NCBI RefSeq assembly: GCF_002775205.1
Contig: NC_036456.1
Span: 19,861,976-19,925,975 of the forward strand
Length of the DNA stretch: 64,000 bases
DNA from: Xiphophorus maculatus
Lineage: Eukaryota > Chordata > Actinopteri > Cyprinodontiformes > Poeciliidae
Reading direction: 5' to 3'
The notes below the pieces were generated by a model, which was not told the DNA's origin, made no database searches, and saw only the letters and a program-made list of their open reading frames with translations. This document shows positions 51,870 to 61,967 of the stretch, piece by piece. The position numbers and the translations under genes are program-made. The first letter of the stretch is position 1. The number at the start of each line of letters is the position of its first letter.

Positions 51870-53042
51870 ATGAGAGCGACATCTGCAAACCGTGCCGTTT
51901 CCCTGACAGCTGTTGTGATGGTGCTAACCTCGGTGGTGCTGCAGGGAGTCCAAGCAGGAGTAGTAAGTGACTTCAGCCATGCAGAGCGCTGCAAGGACTC
52001 CCTGTATATGGGAACCCCACCGAGAGGTTATCTCAGCAACGCCTTTAAGAAGATCTGCCAGAGGTACGAGGATAAACCTCGCTACGCCACAGTGTATGAC
52101 CCCCGCAGACACATCCCCATCTTCTCTGCGTACACGTTCAAGAAGTCAGACGGGGAGAAGAAGGTGGACTTCCCCTGGATGTTTGAGCCTCAGGTGAGTT
52201 TAATTCATTCTACAACAAACTGCTGTTTTAGTACTTAAATTTGAGATAGTTTTTAATTTAAATGTGATTGTAGATCCTTTAGCAGGGTATCGTTTGCATT
52301 TTGTAGACACTTAATGGTCATGAAGAACTATTACTTAGGCCAGCTTGAAATAAGCTGCCTTGCTGAGTACAGGATAAGTCTCAATGACAGAGTGTGACTA
52401 ATACCACATCTACAAATCTATCTTTCTGAGTTTGTGGTTTAATTTTTCTTGTGTCAACAGTTGGCATCAGAGAAGAGTAGCAGCAACATGGAGCCTTTCC
52501 CCCAGTCTACAAGTATGCACATGAACTTCGAGGACACCCAAGCTGTCCTCGAAGATTACGCCGACGTTGTTCAGTACGAACGCGGACAACTAAACCCCGA
52601 CGAGCACCAAGCAGACCCTCTGGACAAAGCCTCCACCTACAGCTTGACAAACGTGGTTCCTCAGATAAGGGAGTTCAACCTGGGCCCTTGGGCCGAACAC
52701 CAGGACATCATCCGCAAACGACTCAATAACTACTGCAGAGGAAAGGCCTACGTTATCACCGGGGTCACCACCTCTGGACACACGATCCGCCGCAACAACA
52801 TGGACCGGGTGGCCGTGCCGGAGTACATGTGGTCGGCTTACTGCTGCACGGAGTTTGACCAGAACGCACCGTACTTTGTGCGCTACAAGTTCCCTGTGTT
52901 TGGGGCATACGGGCTGAACGACCGCGTCAACAACCAGATGGTGGAGGTTCCCCTGAAGAACCTGGAGAAGTTCCTCAAAGGGAGGATGGACGTGGACAAG
53001 AACTTCCAGATATTCTATAACGACTGTGTTCCAGATAACTAA
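51870..53042 (+). CDS. ENDOD1-like secreted protein, copy 3
   Basis: Two exons, 51870-52193 and 52461-53042, encode 301 residues. The signal peptide region is AVSLTAVVMVLTSVVLQGVQAG. Conserved blocks: CKDSLYMGTPPRG, KKICQRYEDKPRYATVYD, FSAYTFKKSDG and PWMFEPQ. Exon 2 has MNFEDTQAVLEDYADVVQYE followed by RGQ (149-151) and LNPDEHQ. The DRGH histidine is replaced by Gln, unlike the Thr in the other two copies. Then come DKASTYSLTNVVPQ, RKRLNNYCRGKAYVITG and VPEYMWSAYCC. It is closest to copy 2 by eye. AATAAA lies at 53235. Three adjacent copies with the same intron position mean local tandem duplication. Confidence 0.85.
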
Positions 53043-53622
53043 GGAAGTTGATGTAATAGTAGATTTTAAGTGTATTAATTTAAAAGTTCATTTTAAGAAT
53101 AAGTCAGAGACAGATATACCTGGAATTTAACGGTTTGAGAAACTCTATCCCATATTAGAGATATTTTAATTTGATGTTTTGCCCCATTGTTTTACTTGGT
53201 AATATATATTCGGTTTATCCTAATTCTTTGATCAAATAAATGATAGAAATGTGTAAAAGTTGTCAAAGACAAGTCTTTATATTTGAGAACAGTATAAAAA
53301 CAAAGAATTGTCATACTTTTAATTCAAAAATATTTATTTCAATTCTAATAAAGATCCAATGTCTACCCAAAATGTTGGATATTATTATTGGGCCTATGAT
53401 TACAATGTGTAATGTAAATGAATTCACATGATACAGACAGTTTTGATTTTGAAGAAGGAAATTAACTTCTTAAATAATTGTCTGTAGATGGTGTGTGACA
53501 GGAACGTATTGGACTTATCAGATACTTTCACACTTCAACCACTAGATGGCACTCATGTTACAACATTCTGCCCACTGGAACAATATCAGTTTATTGGTAC
53601 AAAGGCATTTGCACTTGAGGTC
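53043..53622. other. Tail-to-tail spacer between ENDOD1-like copy 3 and ufsp1
   Basis: It holds the 3' UTR of copy 3 with AATAAA at 53235 and the 3' UTR of ufsp1 from the other side. No other gene or repeat is recognised. Confidence 0.55.
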
Positions 53623-54348
53623 TCATATTCCCTTCGTAGCAGTCTGAGGCAAGCAGAGGTTATAAAACGAGGACTGATCTAGAGATGAGACTCGTTTCCA
53701 AGCCACCCACCCTCTCTTCTGCAGCTCTGTCTTCTCCAGTTGTCTCCCATAGTAGTGAGGATCAACAACAAGCAAATAGCTCCCTTTGTCCCCAGTACAA
53801 ACTCCTAATATGCCTTTAGAGGAATTGTCCCTGTCTCCTCCCATCATGACAGGAGAACCGTGCTTCTCAAAGTGTTGATGAAGCTCCTCTGCTGCAACCT
53901 GCTCCAGCTCTGCCCCTCCACCTCTAACATGCACCACCTTACAGGGAACATCACAGAAGTAGTCCAGCACCAGGGAGGCTTCAAATGTCCCTATCCACTC
54001 CTTGGAGCCTGAGAAGGAGCCTGGCTTGTCCCCCATTGTCACCAAGGCTTGCTGGATCTGTGGTAGGCTTGGAGCGATTCTGTTCTGGTTTTGAACTGGG
54101 GACCTGTTCAGGTAAATCCACGAAGCCATGGTTTGAATGGTACGGTATCCACAGCCCCAGCCTCTGTCATCCTGTCCATCACAGCCATAATGGAAGTACA
54201 GATAGTCTCCTTTAACCAGGGAACATTTCGCAGGGTCCGTCAGTGGATCAGGGAGCTCAGTGTGTACATTCTTTAATAAAGTTTCTATCTTCTGACAAAT
54301 CTCCTCCTTTTCACAGGCACCCCAATCTATATTTTCGTCAGAAGCCAT
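53623..54348 (-). CDS. ufsp1: UFM1-specific protease 1
   Basis: A cysteine protease of peptidase family C78 that processes the UFM1 precursor and can remove UFM1 from targets. A single coding exon of 241 residues starts MASDENIDWG. The catalytic Cys lies in DDRGWGCGYRTIQ (Cys66), and the Asp/His pair in VVDPHYYG (Asp196, His198). The whole mature fold is present, unlike the N-terminally shortened human annotation. The same frame is open up to an ATG at 54453, adding 35 mostly hydrophobic residues. A donor (CCG|GTGAGTG, last exon base 54415) and an acceptor (TTTGACTCAG, exon from 54359) would remove that extension, but the intron would be only 55 nt, short for a vertebrate. I therefore prefer the start at 54348. 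The gene is tail to tail with ENDOD1-like copy 3 and head to head with pop7. Confidence 0.92.
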   Translation of the reverse strand: MASDENIDWGACEKEEICQKIETLLKNVHTELPDPLTDPAKCSLVKGDYLYFHYGCDGQDDRGWGCGYRTIQTMASWIYLNRSPVQNQNRIAPSLPQIQQALVTMGDKPGSFSGSKEWIGTFEASLVLDYFCDVPCKVVHVRGGGAELEQVAAEELHQHFEKHGSPVMMGGDRDNSSKGILGVCTGDKGSYLLVVDPHYYGRQLEKTELQKRGWVAWKRVSSLDQSSFYNLCLPQTATKGI

Positions 54349-54415
54349 TGATATTGTCTCTGAGTCAAATATAAAAAAAATGTAGTCGAAAGACAAGCAA
54401 ATAAAAACACTCACC

Positions 54416-54530
54416 GGTCCAAACAGTTTTACTTCCGGGTTAGGATGGAACACTTCCTGTTGTGTACAGGAAAAAATATGATGGCGGCCACATAAAGCAA
54501 CGTTTTAGCTTGATTCTGTTCTCTGAAGGT
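54416..54530. promoter_or_regulatory. Bidirectional ufsp1/pop7 promoter
   Basis: About 110 bases separate the ufsp1 leader from the pop7 first exon. They hold ETS-like sites (ACTTCCGGGTT, CACTTCCTG) and ATGATGGCGGCCACAT, a YY1-like initiator region on the plus strand. The pop7 non-coding exon appears to end at TCTGAAG|GTAATT (54529). The start sites are inferred. Confidence 0.55.
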
Positions 54531-55578
54531 AATTATGCTCTTACTATTGACAATTTATCGGTACGAAACTCAAAAATACAACGCTTAGGTAGTGAGTCAA
54601 TGTGGTTTAATTTAATTTGAGCCGTTAGTTCATCTCGATTGAGATATTTTGTATTTTCAGTTGGACGCTGGTTTCTTTTCTAACAGAAATTATACAATTA
54701 ACGAGATAATATAAGACCTCCATTAACTGAACATGCAACTATCAGATAGGTGAAAAACAAGCAAAACGTAGCGCTTTTGCTGCTTCTCTTCTCCTATGTA
54801 TACGGGTAAAGTGGGTACGCATTATTCTCATCCGGCCAAATTATTCTAGCTGTTTGAAATAATCTGTTCAACCTCCATAACTCACGAACAAATTAATTTT
54901 CCAGCAAGCCTTTAACTGTGTTTATGCTTCACATCAAGGATAACAGATTCTGTAGATTTGGGAACATTTGATTTTTATTTGCCAAAGTTACGTGGGGGGA
55001 ACCAAATATTTCAGCTGCTTGAGATAATCTGTTCCCCCTCCATGAACAGATTCATCTCCCAGCTAGTCTTTAACTAGGTTTATTCCTCTCCTCGGTTCCC
55101 CTTACATAGTTTATATATGTAATAAAAAATTAGGAAAAAAAAGATTTATTTTTTAGCGTTTGACATCCTGATCTAGAGGAAAATTGGATCATTTAAATTT
55201 TTGTATTTTATATTCAGTATTCACTGTTTTGTTTGCTTGTTGGTGTTTCAGTTGCTTCAATTTTATACTTTATTTTAAAATAGTTGCCTCCAAATTTTAT
55301 CAATAAGTATACTCTTACTGCAAAATCTTAAATACTAACCACAGTTTTGTGTCATTATAACAGATGTATGTGAAATTGTAGCAGATACTTTAGTTTGGCA
55401 ACTGTTACTAGTTTCCTTCTTACTCAAGGTTTATTTTTGTATTTTAAATGACACCCACTTTTCAAATAAGTTTTTTTGAACTAATTTGTTTTGATAATTG
55501 GTTTATGTTTTAATTAGCTTGCCACATGTTCTTTCCATTAGCCTTCTTCTTCTGGATCTTCACTGTTCATTCAGAAAC

Positions 55579-56034
55579 ATGACTGAACCACGCAACCCCG
55601 GGATGTCCTCCGTCCCCCAGAGTAACCCCTCCCACACGGAGTCCAGCTCCCAAGCCGTAGAGATGGATCCAGTGGAGTACACCCTGAGGAAGCGTCTCCC
55701 CCGGAAACTTCCCAAGAGGCGGAACGACGTCTACGTTAACATGAAGACCGACTTCCGGGCTCAGCTGGCGCGCTGTCAGAAGCTGCTGGACGGTGGCGGT
55801 CACAGGGAGATCTGCGTCCACGGGTTGGGCCTCGCCATCAACAGAGCCATCAACATCGCCCTGCAGCTGCAGGCCAGCAGTCAGGGCGCTCTGCAGCTGG
55901 CGGCCAACACCTCCACAGTGGAGCTCATCGACGACCTGGAGCCGGAAGATCCCGACGAGGCGGGGGAGCCCATGACACGTACACGCAATAACTCAGCCAT
56001 TCATATCAAAGTTTTCTATCCTGATCCCCAGTGA
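55579..56034 (+). CDS. pop7: Ribonuclease P/MRP protein subunit POP7 (Rpp20)
   Basis: An Alba-family subunit of RNase P and RNase MRP, which pairs with Rpp25 on the P3 domain of the RNA. One coding exon, 151 residues (human 140). Diagnostic blocks: MDPVEYTLRKRLPRKLPKRR, DVYVNMKTDFRAQLARCQKL, HGLGLAINRAINIALQLQ, LAANTSTVELIDDLEPE and RTRNNSAIHIKVF at the C-terminus. The upstream non-coding exon ends near 54529; the acceptor is near 55541 (CTTTCCATTAG) or 55573 (CATTCAG). The frame stays open upstream of 55579 to an ATG at 55498, but that lies across the acceptor and is intronic. AATAAA at 56531. The intron of about 1 kb shows no other gene. Confidence 0.95.
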   Translation: MTEPRNPGMSSVPQSNPSHTESSSQAVEMDPVEYTLRKRLPRKLPKRRNDVYVNMKTDFRAQLARCQKLLDGGGHREICVHGLGLAINRAINIALQLQASSQGALQLAANTSTVELIDDLEPEDPDEAGEPMTRTRNNSAIHIKVFYPDPQ

Positions 56035-57984
56035 CCTGAAGGTACTACCTGATGTATTTCTCTTGTTGGACATTTTTTTGTTTGGACTCATGGTTTTAAG
56101 TGCAGGAGGGCATGCATGTGTTTACAAGTGAATCATATTGAAATCCTCCTATTTTCTACTTGTTTAATGTATATTTGCCTGATGAGGAGCAGAGGAAACA
56201 CATGTAAACATGTACAGCTACTGATATATTTCATTGTCCACTGGTTTGCATGTCTTTAAAAATTCATAGAAAAAAAAATTAATCTTTCAAATGTTAAAGT
56301 GAGTGCTGTTACTGTTAATGTCCACTAGATGTCAGTGTTCAGCTCCAGTGAGTCTTTCAGCAGCTAAACGTCAATGAATCTAATTGGCAAAATGATCATT
56401 GTTTACATTATAGAGTTCAGCGAAGGGTCAGCGAGACTTGAACTGAATTTATTTGTTGCTTCTCCTTTAAAACAGATTTCTGTTGTTTCCATGATCAAAA
56501 CTGAACCACTTAAGATTCTGTATTTGGTTTAATAAAATAAAAGTTGCTTGAAACTTCTTCAAATTCTATTCCTACATCATTGGCAGAAAAGAAAAATACA
56601 GGATATATGTAAGATGTCCAATTCAAGGCAGAAGCATCATGAACTCGGTGTGTGCAATGTAAGGTGTTTGGATTTTAGCAGCAGGCCTCCACAGATAAAT
56701 GAACAGACTTCCTGTTGTCGTATTTTCATCTGCCCTCTCTTTACCCAAGAACAATATTTTGCATTTAAATAGTGGATTTTGCAGCGATGGGACAAAACAA
56801 TACAAAAAAACAGGAAAGGAAATAGACATGCATCCTCAAAAACAGCTTCCATTTGCACAGCAACATATAAAAATACAGGAAAATAAACAAGGAAGAATAC
56901 TTAATTATTGTGAAACAGCTGAGCATCCCTTCAAGAGAGAAACCTACAATTCCCAGGGTTAGAAGATTGCATGTTTGAGGACATACGACAAGAGAAAGGG
57001 GAAAAAACAAGTGTTAGCGTCAGTTTCTGGAAAAATGTTTGCAAATACAGCTCTACAGGATGTTAATTGTAAAATTTTCCAGGCAGTCTGGCTATCAGCG
57101 TATGGAGCCAGGATGAGTGTTGGGGTTAGACAGAAACTGAAACACAGATAACGGTCCACAGTTCCCATGTAACCCACCCCAGTGACCTCTGGCTCTCACT
57201 CCACAACTATCAGCTTTGCATACCTCCAACAGGCCTGTGAGAGAAAACCCTGCAGTGTGACACAGATGTTCAGATACAAACTTTAAAAAAAAAGAGGAAG
57301 AGCAGCTTTATATGGCAAATCAAGAGTAAGTCTTTGCACGTGTGCAAAATTTCCAGTGTACAAAAAGTGAGCATGACAACGCGCTTGTTTAAACCTGTAA
57401 GAACCTGTTACACAAAGACAGTAGCCTAAAAATAGAAAATCTGTATAAATAGTTTCTACACAATAAAAATATTTACTGACCAATTCCAACAGACAAGACT
57501 AATATATATCTCTGAGGCATAGTTAAATAACAGTTGAAGGCATGTTGGTGAAGTCCCAATGTTGCTTCTTTGCAACCTAACAGTCCTATCAATATTTCCA
57601 GGGTGTTTCACTCTATTTTTCCAGTATGAACAGACAAACACACCAAAAAGTTCAGTCTCAACTCACACAACATTAACATCCACTAAAAAAGTGCAAGAGC
57701 GTGCCTGTAGAACAGCGATTGGAGCAGCGCTTTCCAAAGGCGTCTTCTTGGTAAAGGTTTGCTTCAACACGTCCACGAGACACATTTACATTCCATTGCG
57801 CAGTCGTCTCCAGTCCGTCCAAACCCTTGCTGGGTCTGTCCTTTCCCTCCAGATTCCTCCTTATAGTCGAGGACCCATCCCATGCTGCATCCAGCTGCCA
57901 TTGCGCAGGTTAACACAGTCAAGTTTCTCCACTTGCCTTTGGAAACACAAAGTACTTTTGTCTTGGAGTGAGCCTGTCTCCTGA
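56035..57984. other. Convergent 3' region of pop7 and epo
   Basis: This holds the pop7 3' UTR (signal at 56531) and, from the right, the epo 3' flank. No gene is recognised in between. A CACGTG core in GCACGTGTGC at 57336-57345 lies about 640 bases past the epo stop and is a candidate hypoxia response element. Confidence 0.5.
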
Positions 57985-60845
57985 TCAGCTGGCTTCTTGC
58001 TGACAAGCCTGTGCGTCCAAAAGAAGAAGGCGTACTTTGCCTCGCAGGAAATTGAGGTGAACTTGAAGCAGTTCTGTAGCTGTGGACACCCGCCATGTTC
58101 CCTCCGGTCCCACAGTACTAGCAGGTGGGGTATATTCCTGGAAACGAATACAAAGAAACATGATGCAACCCAAATACAGACAGCTCTTTCAGCTTACTCA
58201 GGCCAAAGAGTCATTTTCAAAGGCACTATTGTTTCTGCAGCAATCTAAAAACTGGCTGGCAGAGTTTTGTACGTCATCTTTTTAAAAGATGACCTGTTGT
58301 CTCATGATGTACTTCAAGTTATCCATTGCATTTGTTTTTACTTTTGACAAAACTTTCTTCATTACATCAATTAAAATAATAGGTCATGGTGGACCATGCT
58401 TATTGGGTTCTACATCTATTTAAATCTAATTAATCTAATTAATTAATGTATTGTATGTACAACTGAACCATGAGTTAAACTTTTTTCCAAAAACTATGTT
58501 GACAGTTATGGGGGGACAAAACCCTGTTGCACAGATACACTAAGGACAAACCATCACGTGCAAACACACACACACATCCGCAACCCAGAAAGACCAACTG
58601 ACCTAACACACACTTTTTGGAACTGTGGAGAAAACTCATGCATGCACAGGAAGAAGATGCAAGCCTAAGGGCCAGGATTCAAACCCAAGACCTCCTTCAT
58701 GAAAAGCAACAACACTAACAACTGCTCCACTGTGCAGCCTCATTTTTGTTCTCATGTATGAAATATAGAAACTTTATTTTTTTCTCTGGAAGAAACTGGC
58801 ATTCCAAATATCTGCCAAGGATAAAAATGTTAAATGCAAATAAATTTTTCTCACAGTCCACTAATGTGTTAAGAACCTTAAGAATTTATATACTTAAACC
58901 TAAATAATTGCTATACCACTCAGTGCCATTTAATAGCAGACATGTACTCTGTTGACCTTCATTTGGAAAAATTACATCAAAGTACAAATGTCTGGACATG
59001 ATGTACAGCATCAGATTTGGTGAAAACCAAAGAGTGCATGTTACTGGGGGTGGATGACTGACTCACTTTGCAGCTACATGACTTGCACACCTTGCAGGCA
59101 GTGAGTCAACAAACAACTTGATCATGTACCAAAGTATTTTAACATCAAATATGAGCCCATCTGTCAGACAGCCGAAGCTTGGACCAAACTGTGTCAACAG
59201 GACAATGATCTCAAACACTGCAGCAAATCTACAACAGAATGGCTATAAATGAAAAGAGTCAAGGTGTTGCAATGGTCCAGTCAAAGTTCAAATTCTCAAA
59301 TCGACAGAAGTACTTTCCTGGGACCCATGCATTTCCTAACTCCTCAAATCTTCAGTGACAAAGATCCACTAGAGAAAAACCTTACTACTGAATCTTGGTC
59401 AGTTTTCTTTAATAAAAGTATTTCCTTTCTATCTCAACTCCCTTATATATGTTAAGGGGTTACTGCCCCCCCTTCAGGCAAAAAGTAAGCAAGAGCATTT
59501 GAGTTCTTAAACAGGGGCTTTAGCTGTTTTTTATTTTAAAAAAATGTTATTTTAAGAGCAGGGGAATTGAGGCTGTGATACTTCTTAATGTCTTTCCACT
59601 GATAATTATTAGGTCAGGCCAACAAGGGCCACAGCAGATTCATTCTGAATAGATAGTAAAGAAGATAAGTCACTATTTTTTTAATTTTAAGGATACCCCT
59701 TTAGATGTAAGATAAAAAGAACACTGCTAATTCCTAGAATGATGAATCTATTGATGTGTTTACCAGCTGGAAAAGTTTTTACTCCTTGGAAGTTCAAATC
59801 TGAGAAAACAAACATCTATGTATCCTTAGCTTTATCCGTTAAAGATGCAAACTCCTCAAAAGAAAGAGCCCAGTTGGGCTCTGAAGCCATTGCCTCTTTG
59901 CTGTAGCGTAGAGTACCACCTACACCACTCTGCAGCCCATATTTTTATTCTGTCAGTTTTTAAAAAAAGGTTTTAAGAAATGTAGGATACATTCTTGTTT
60001 AAGTTTCAATCGCATGATGACTCACTTGAAAGTTGAGGCTTCGTAGTACAGCGGTGATGCTGTGTAGGTTTCTGATGACGTTGTCTATGTGGCTATTAAG
60101 TTCTGAGTTCGTCATCGATGTCCGTAGTAAGCTGAGGGCCTGTTGTAAAAGCCACAATCCGGTCTGCACTTCCTGAGCTTGCTCCATTGCCTTCCCAAAA
60201 AACAAACAGAGCCAAGGAGTTAGAGTCGTCTTTTGGAGGCGATAAAGATCGTAGGATGTAGGAAGTAATCAGCTCTTCCGTAAGTAATTAACTGGAGTCA
60301 CGGGTCTTCCCAACCAAAAGGAAAAAAAGACACTTAAGCAATAAAATGACCTCTAGGAAGAATTATGGTATAATTCTTCCATAATAAACACTACAGGCTA
60401 CAAGGGGAAAAGTTCTGCAGTCTTTCATGACAGATTTTACTTAATCTAATCTCAATGGTTACTTACATTTTTCTTTTCCCAGTCATCAAAGTTGACCGTA
60501 GTTTGGGGAACAGAGACAGCCTCTGTCAGACCACATCCTTCTCTGCATGATTTCTAAGAAAAGAGAAAATAAAAATTTCTTTTAGAGCTGTCGTGGAAAA
60601 AAAATATCTTACTTAACTATATCTAAACTGAGTTTATACCATGAACGCAGTAGCTGTGCACCAATTCTCTTTCATTGAGTTTGCGTCTTACTGCATTTAT
60701 ACGTCTTTTCTCACCATAGTGACTTCTGCGTCTCGTGCTTCCTGAATGAAATGGTTCAGGACCCTGAGGTCACAGATTGGCCTTAGTGGGGACGGTAGGC
60801 CTGGACGGGTCCACTCCAACACTAATAGCAGCAAGGCGAACAGTC
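57985..60845 (-). CDS. epo: Erythropoietin (exons 2-5; first coding exon not located)
   Basis: The hormone that drives red-cell production, a four-helix cytokine. Exons: 60845-60715 (signal peptide end, GLFALLLLVLEWTRPG, then PICDLRVLNHFIQEARDAE), 60553-60467 (SCREGCGLTEAVSVPQTTVN), 60190-60026 (MEQAQEVQTGLWLLQQALSL and SHIDNVIRNLHSITAVLRSL) and 58137-57985 (TPPASTVGPEGTWRVSTATE, LNFLRGKVRLLLLDAQAC, stop). Phase is kept and 178 codons are visible. The four structural Cys are present: PIC, SCREGC, QAC. The protein is strikingly close to pufferfish Epo as I remember it. Exon 2 starts within a codon, so exon 1 must supply the start and one extra base; I could not find it with confidence to the right. 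A contiguous ATG at 60897 (MWSLVLKASW) reads through the acceptor and is less likely. The last intron (1.9 kb) is long for this gene. Confidence 0.93.
58553..58576. promoter_or_regulatory. Candidate hypoxia response element in the last epo intron
   Basis: ATCACGTGCAAACACACACA combines an ACGTG core with a CACA run just after it. The known mammalian EPO 3' enhancer pairs CGTG with a CACAG site. The resemblance is short and could be chance. Confidence 0.25.
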
Positions 60846-61424
60846 CTGCATACAAACAGGCAAACAGCCATGAAGCTTTCAAAACTAATGACCACATGCA
60901 AACATCAAAGATGATTTAGATTCCCTCTGAATGGCGTAAGACATATGTCCAACATAGCCAATGATGTGATTACAAAAAGACATATAAAACATTTTCTCTC
61001 TGCTCCATGTCTTAGGACTGGGGTGTACGTTGATGCTAGGTGGTCATATGCAGGCTTGTGTATAATTCACATTAACATTTCTGTGTATAATTTTTCAGTC
61101 TTGTAGGAAATAAGCTACAGCTGAGCTTAATTTTGCATTTAGATCTACATAAAGTTGAAACTAGATTTGTATATATCTATCTATATATAAAGACAGATAA
61201 CCTCTTTCCTTTAAATTTAATGAATAAGGATAAGACACACTACAGTTCAATGGCCAAATGGCCGAAAGAGATTAACCACTCAATGAATGCCTCCTGCATC
61301 AGAAACCCTATGTAAGAAAGGGAACAGCAGAAAATCATTATGGAAGGACATCAGTGGAAAAGATGATGCCTGATCACACAAAGCTATAAGGTTTGGACCA
61401 ATAGGCACTATAGGGCAGGACAGA

Positions 61425-61630
61425 GGTCTGAAACTGCATCCCTTGAGGGCCAGAGTCCTGTCTGTGTCTCTTGTCCTACACTCTTGAATTACAAAGTGAA
61501 ACTGCCTCATTAGCATACAGTCAAGCTCTACAGACCTCAGCTAATGAGTTCATATTGGAGCCAGGTGTGCTGAAGCAAATTCATATAAAAGTTGCAGGAT
61601 TCTAGTCCTGTAGGAATGCAGTTTGAGACC
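61425..61630. mobile_element. Palindromic MITE related to the one at 8295-8509
   Basis: Inverted ends: GGTCTGAAACTGCATCCCTT on the left and AGGAATGCAGTTTGAGACC on the right, about 206 bp apart. Internal blocks AGAGTCCTG and GTTGCAGGATTCTAGTCCTG resemble the 8295-8509 element. No protein is encoded. Confidence 0.6.
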
Positions 61631-61891
61631 ACTGGTATATACTGTAGGTACTAATTAAGGCAGCACAAGTACAGACACTTAAAAGTCCAATTCACATCAG
61701 AAAGGACCCAGGATGTAGGGTGTGGAAAGATGTCCAAGTGATAATCCAGCACATAAACTGAAACTGCAAAATTCAGACAAAATGTCCACAAAACTTTATA
61801 CCTAAACAAGTTACAGTGAAGTTCCGAAGCAGAAGTTGGAGGCCTATCTAGCCTGAGAGACAAAGATCTATGACCTATAATTATGTAAGTG

Positions 61892-61967
61892 ACAAACACG
61901 GTATGGGTAATTACCCATATCGTGTTTGTATGGGTAACATAACATCATTGCAACATAACATCATTGC
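61892..61967. repeat. 38-bp palindrome followed by a 16-bp direct repeat
   Basis: ACAAACACGGTATGGGTAA is followed at once by TTACCCATATCGTGTTTGT, an inverted repeat with one mismatched pair and no loop. After it, AACATAACATCATTGC occurs twice in tandem (61936-61951 and 61952-61967). Confidence 0.8.

Noticed and set aside
51490-51873. 127-codon plus-strand frame ending in overlap with the start of ENDOD1-like copy 3
   Set aside because: It has no family resemblance, lies in AT-rich flank, and would be an operon-like overlap not expected in a vertebrate. Most likely 5' UTR or chance.
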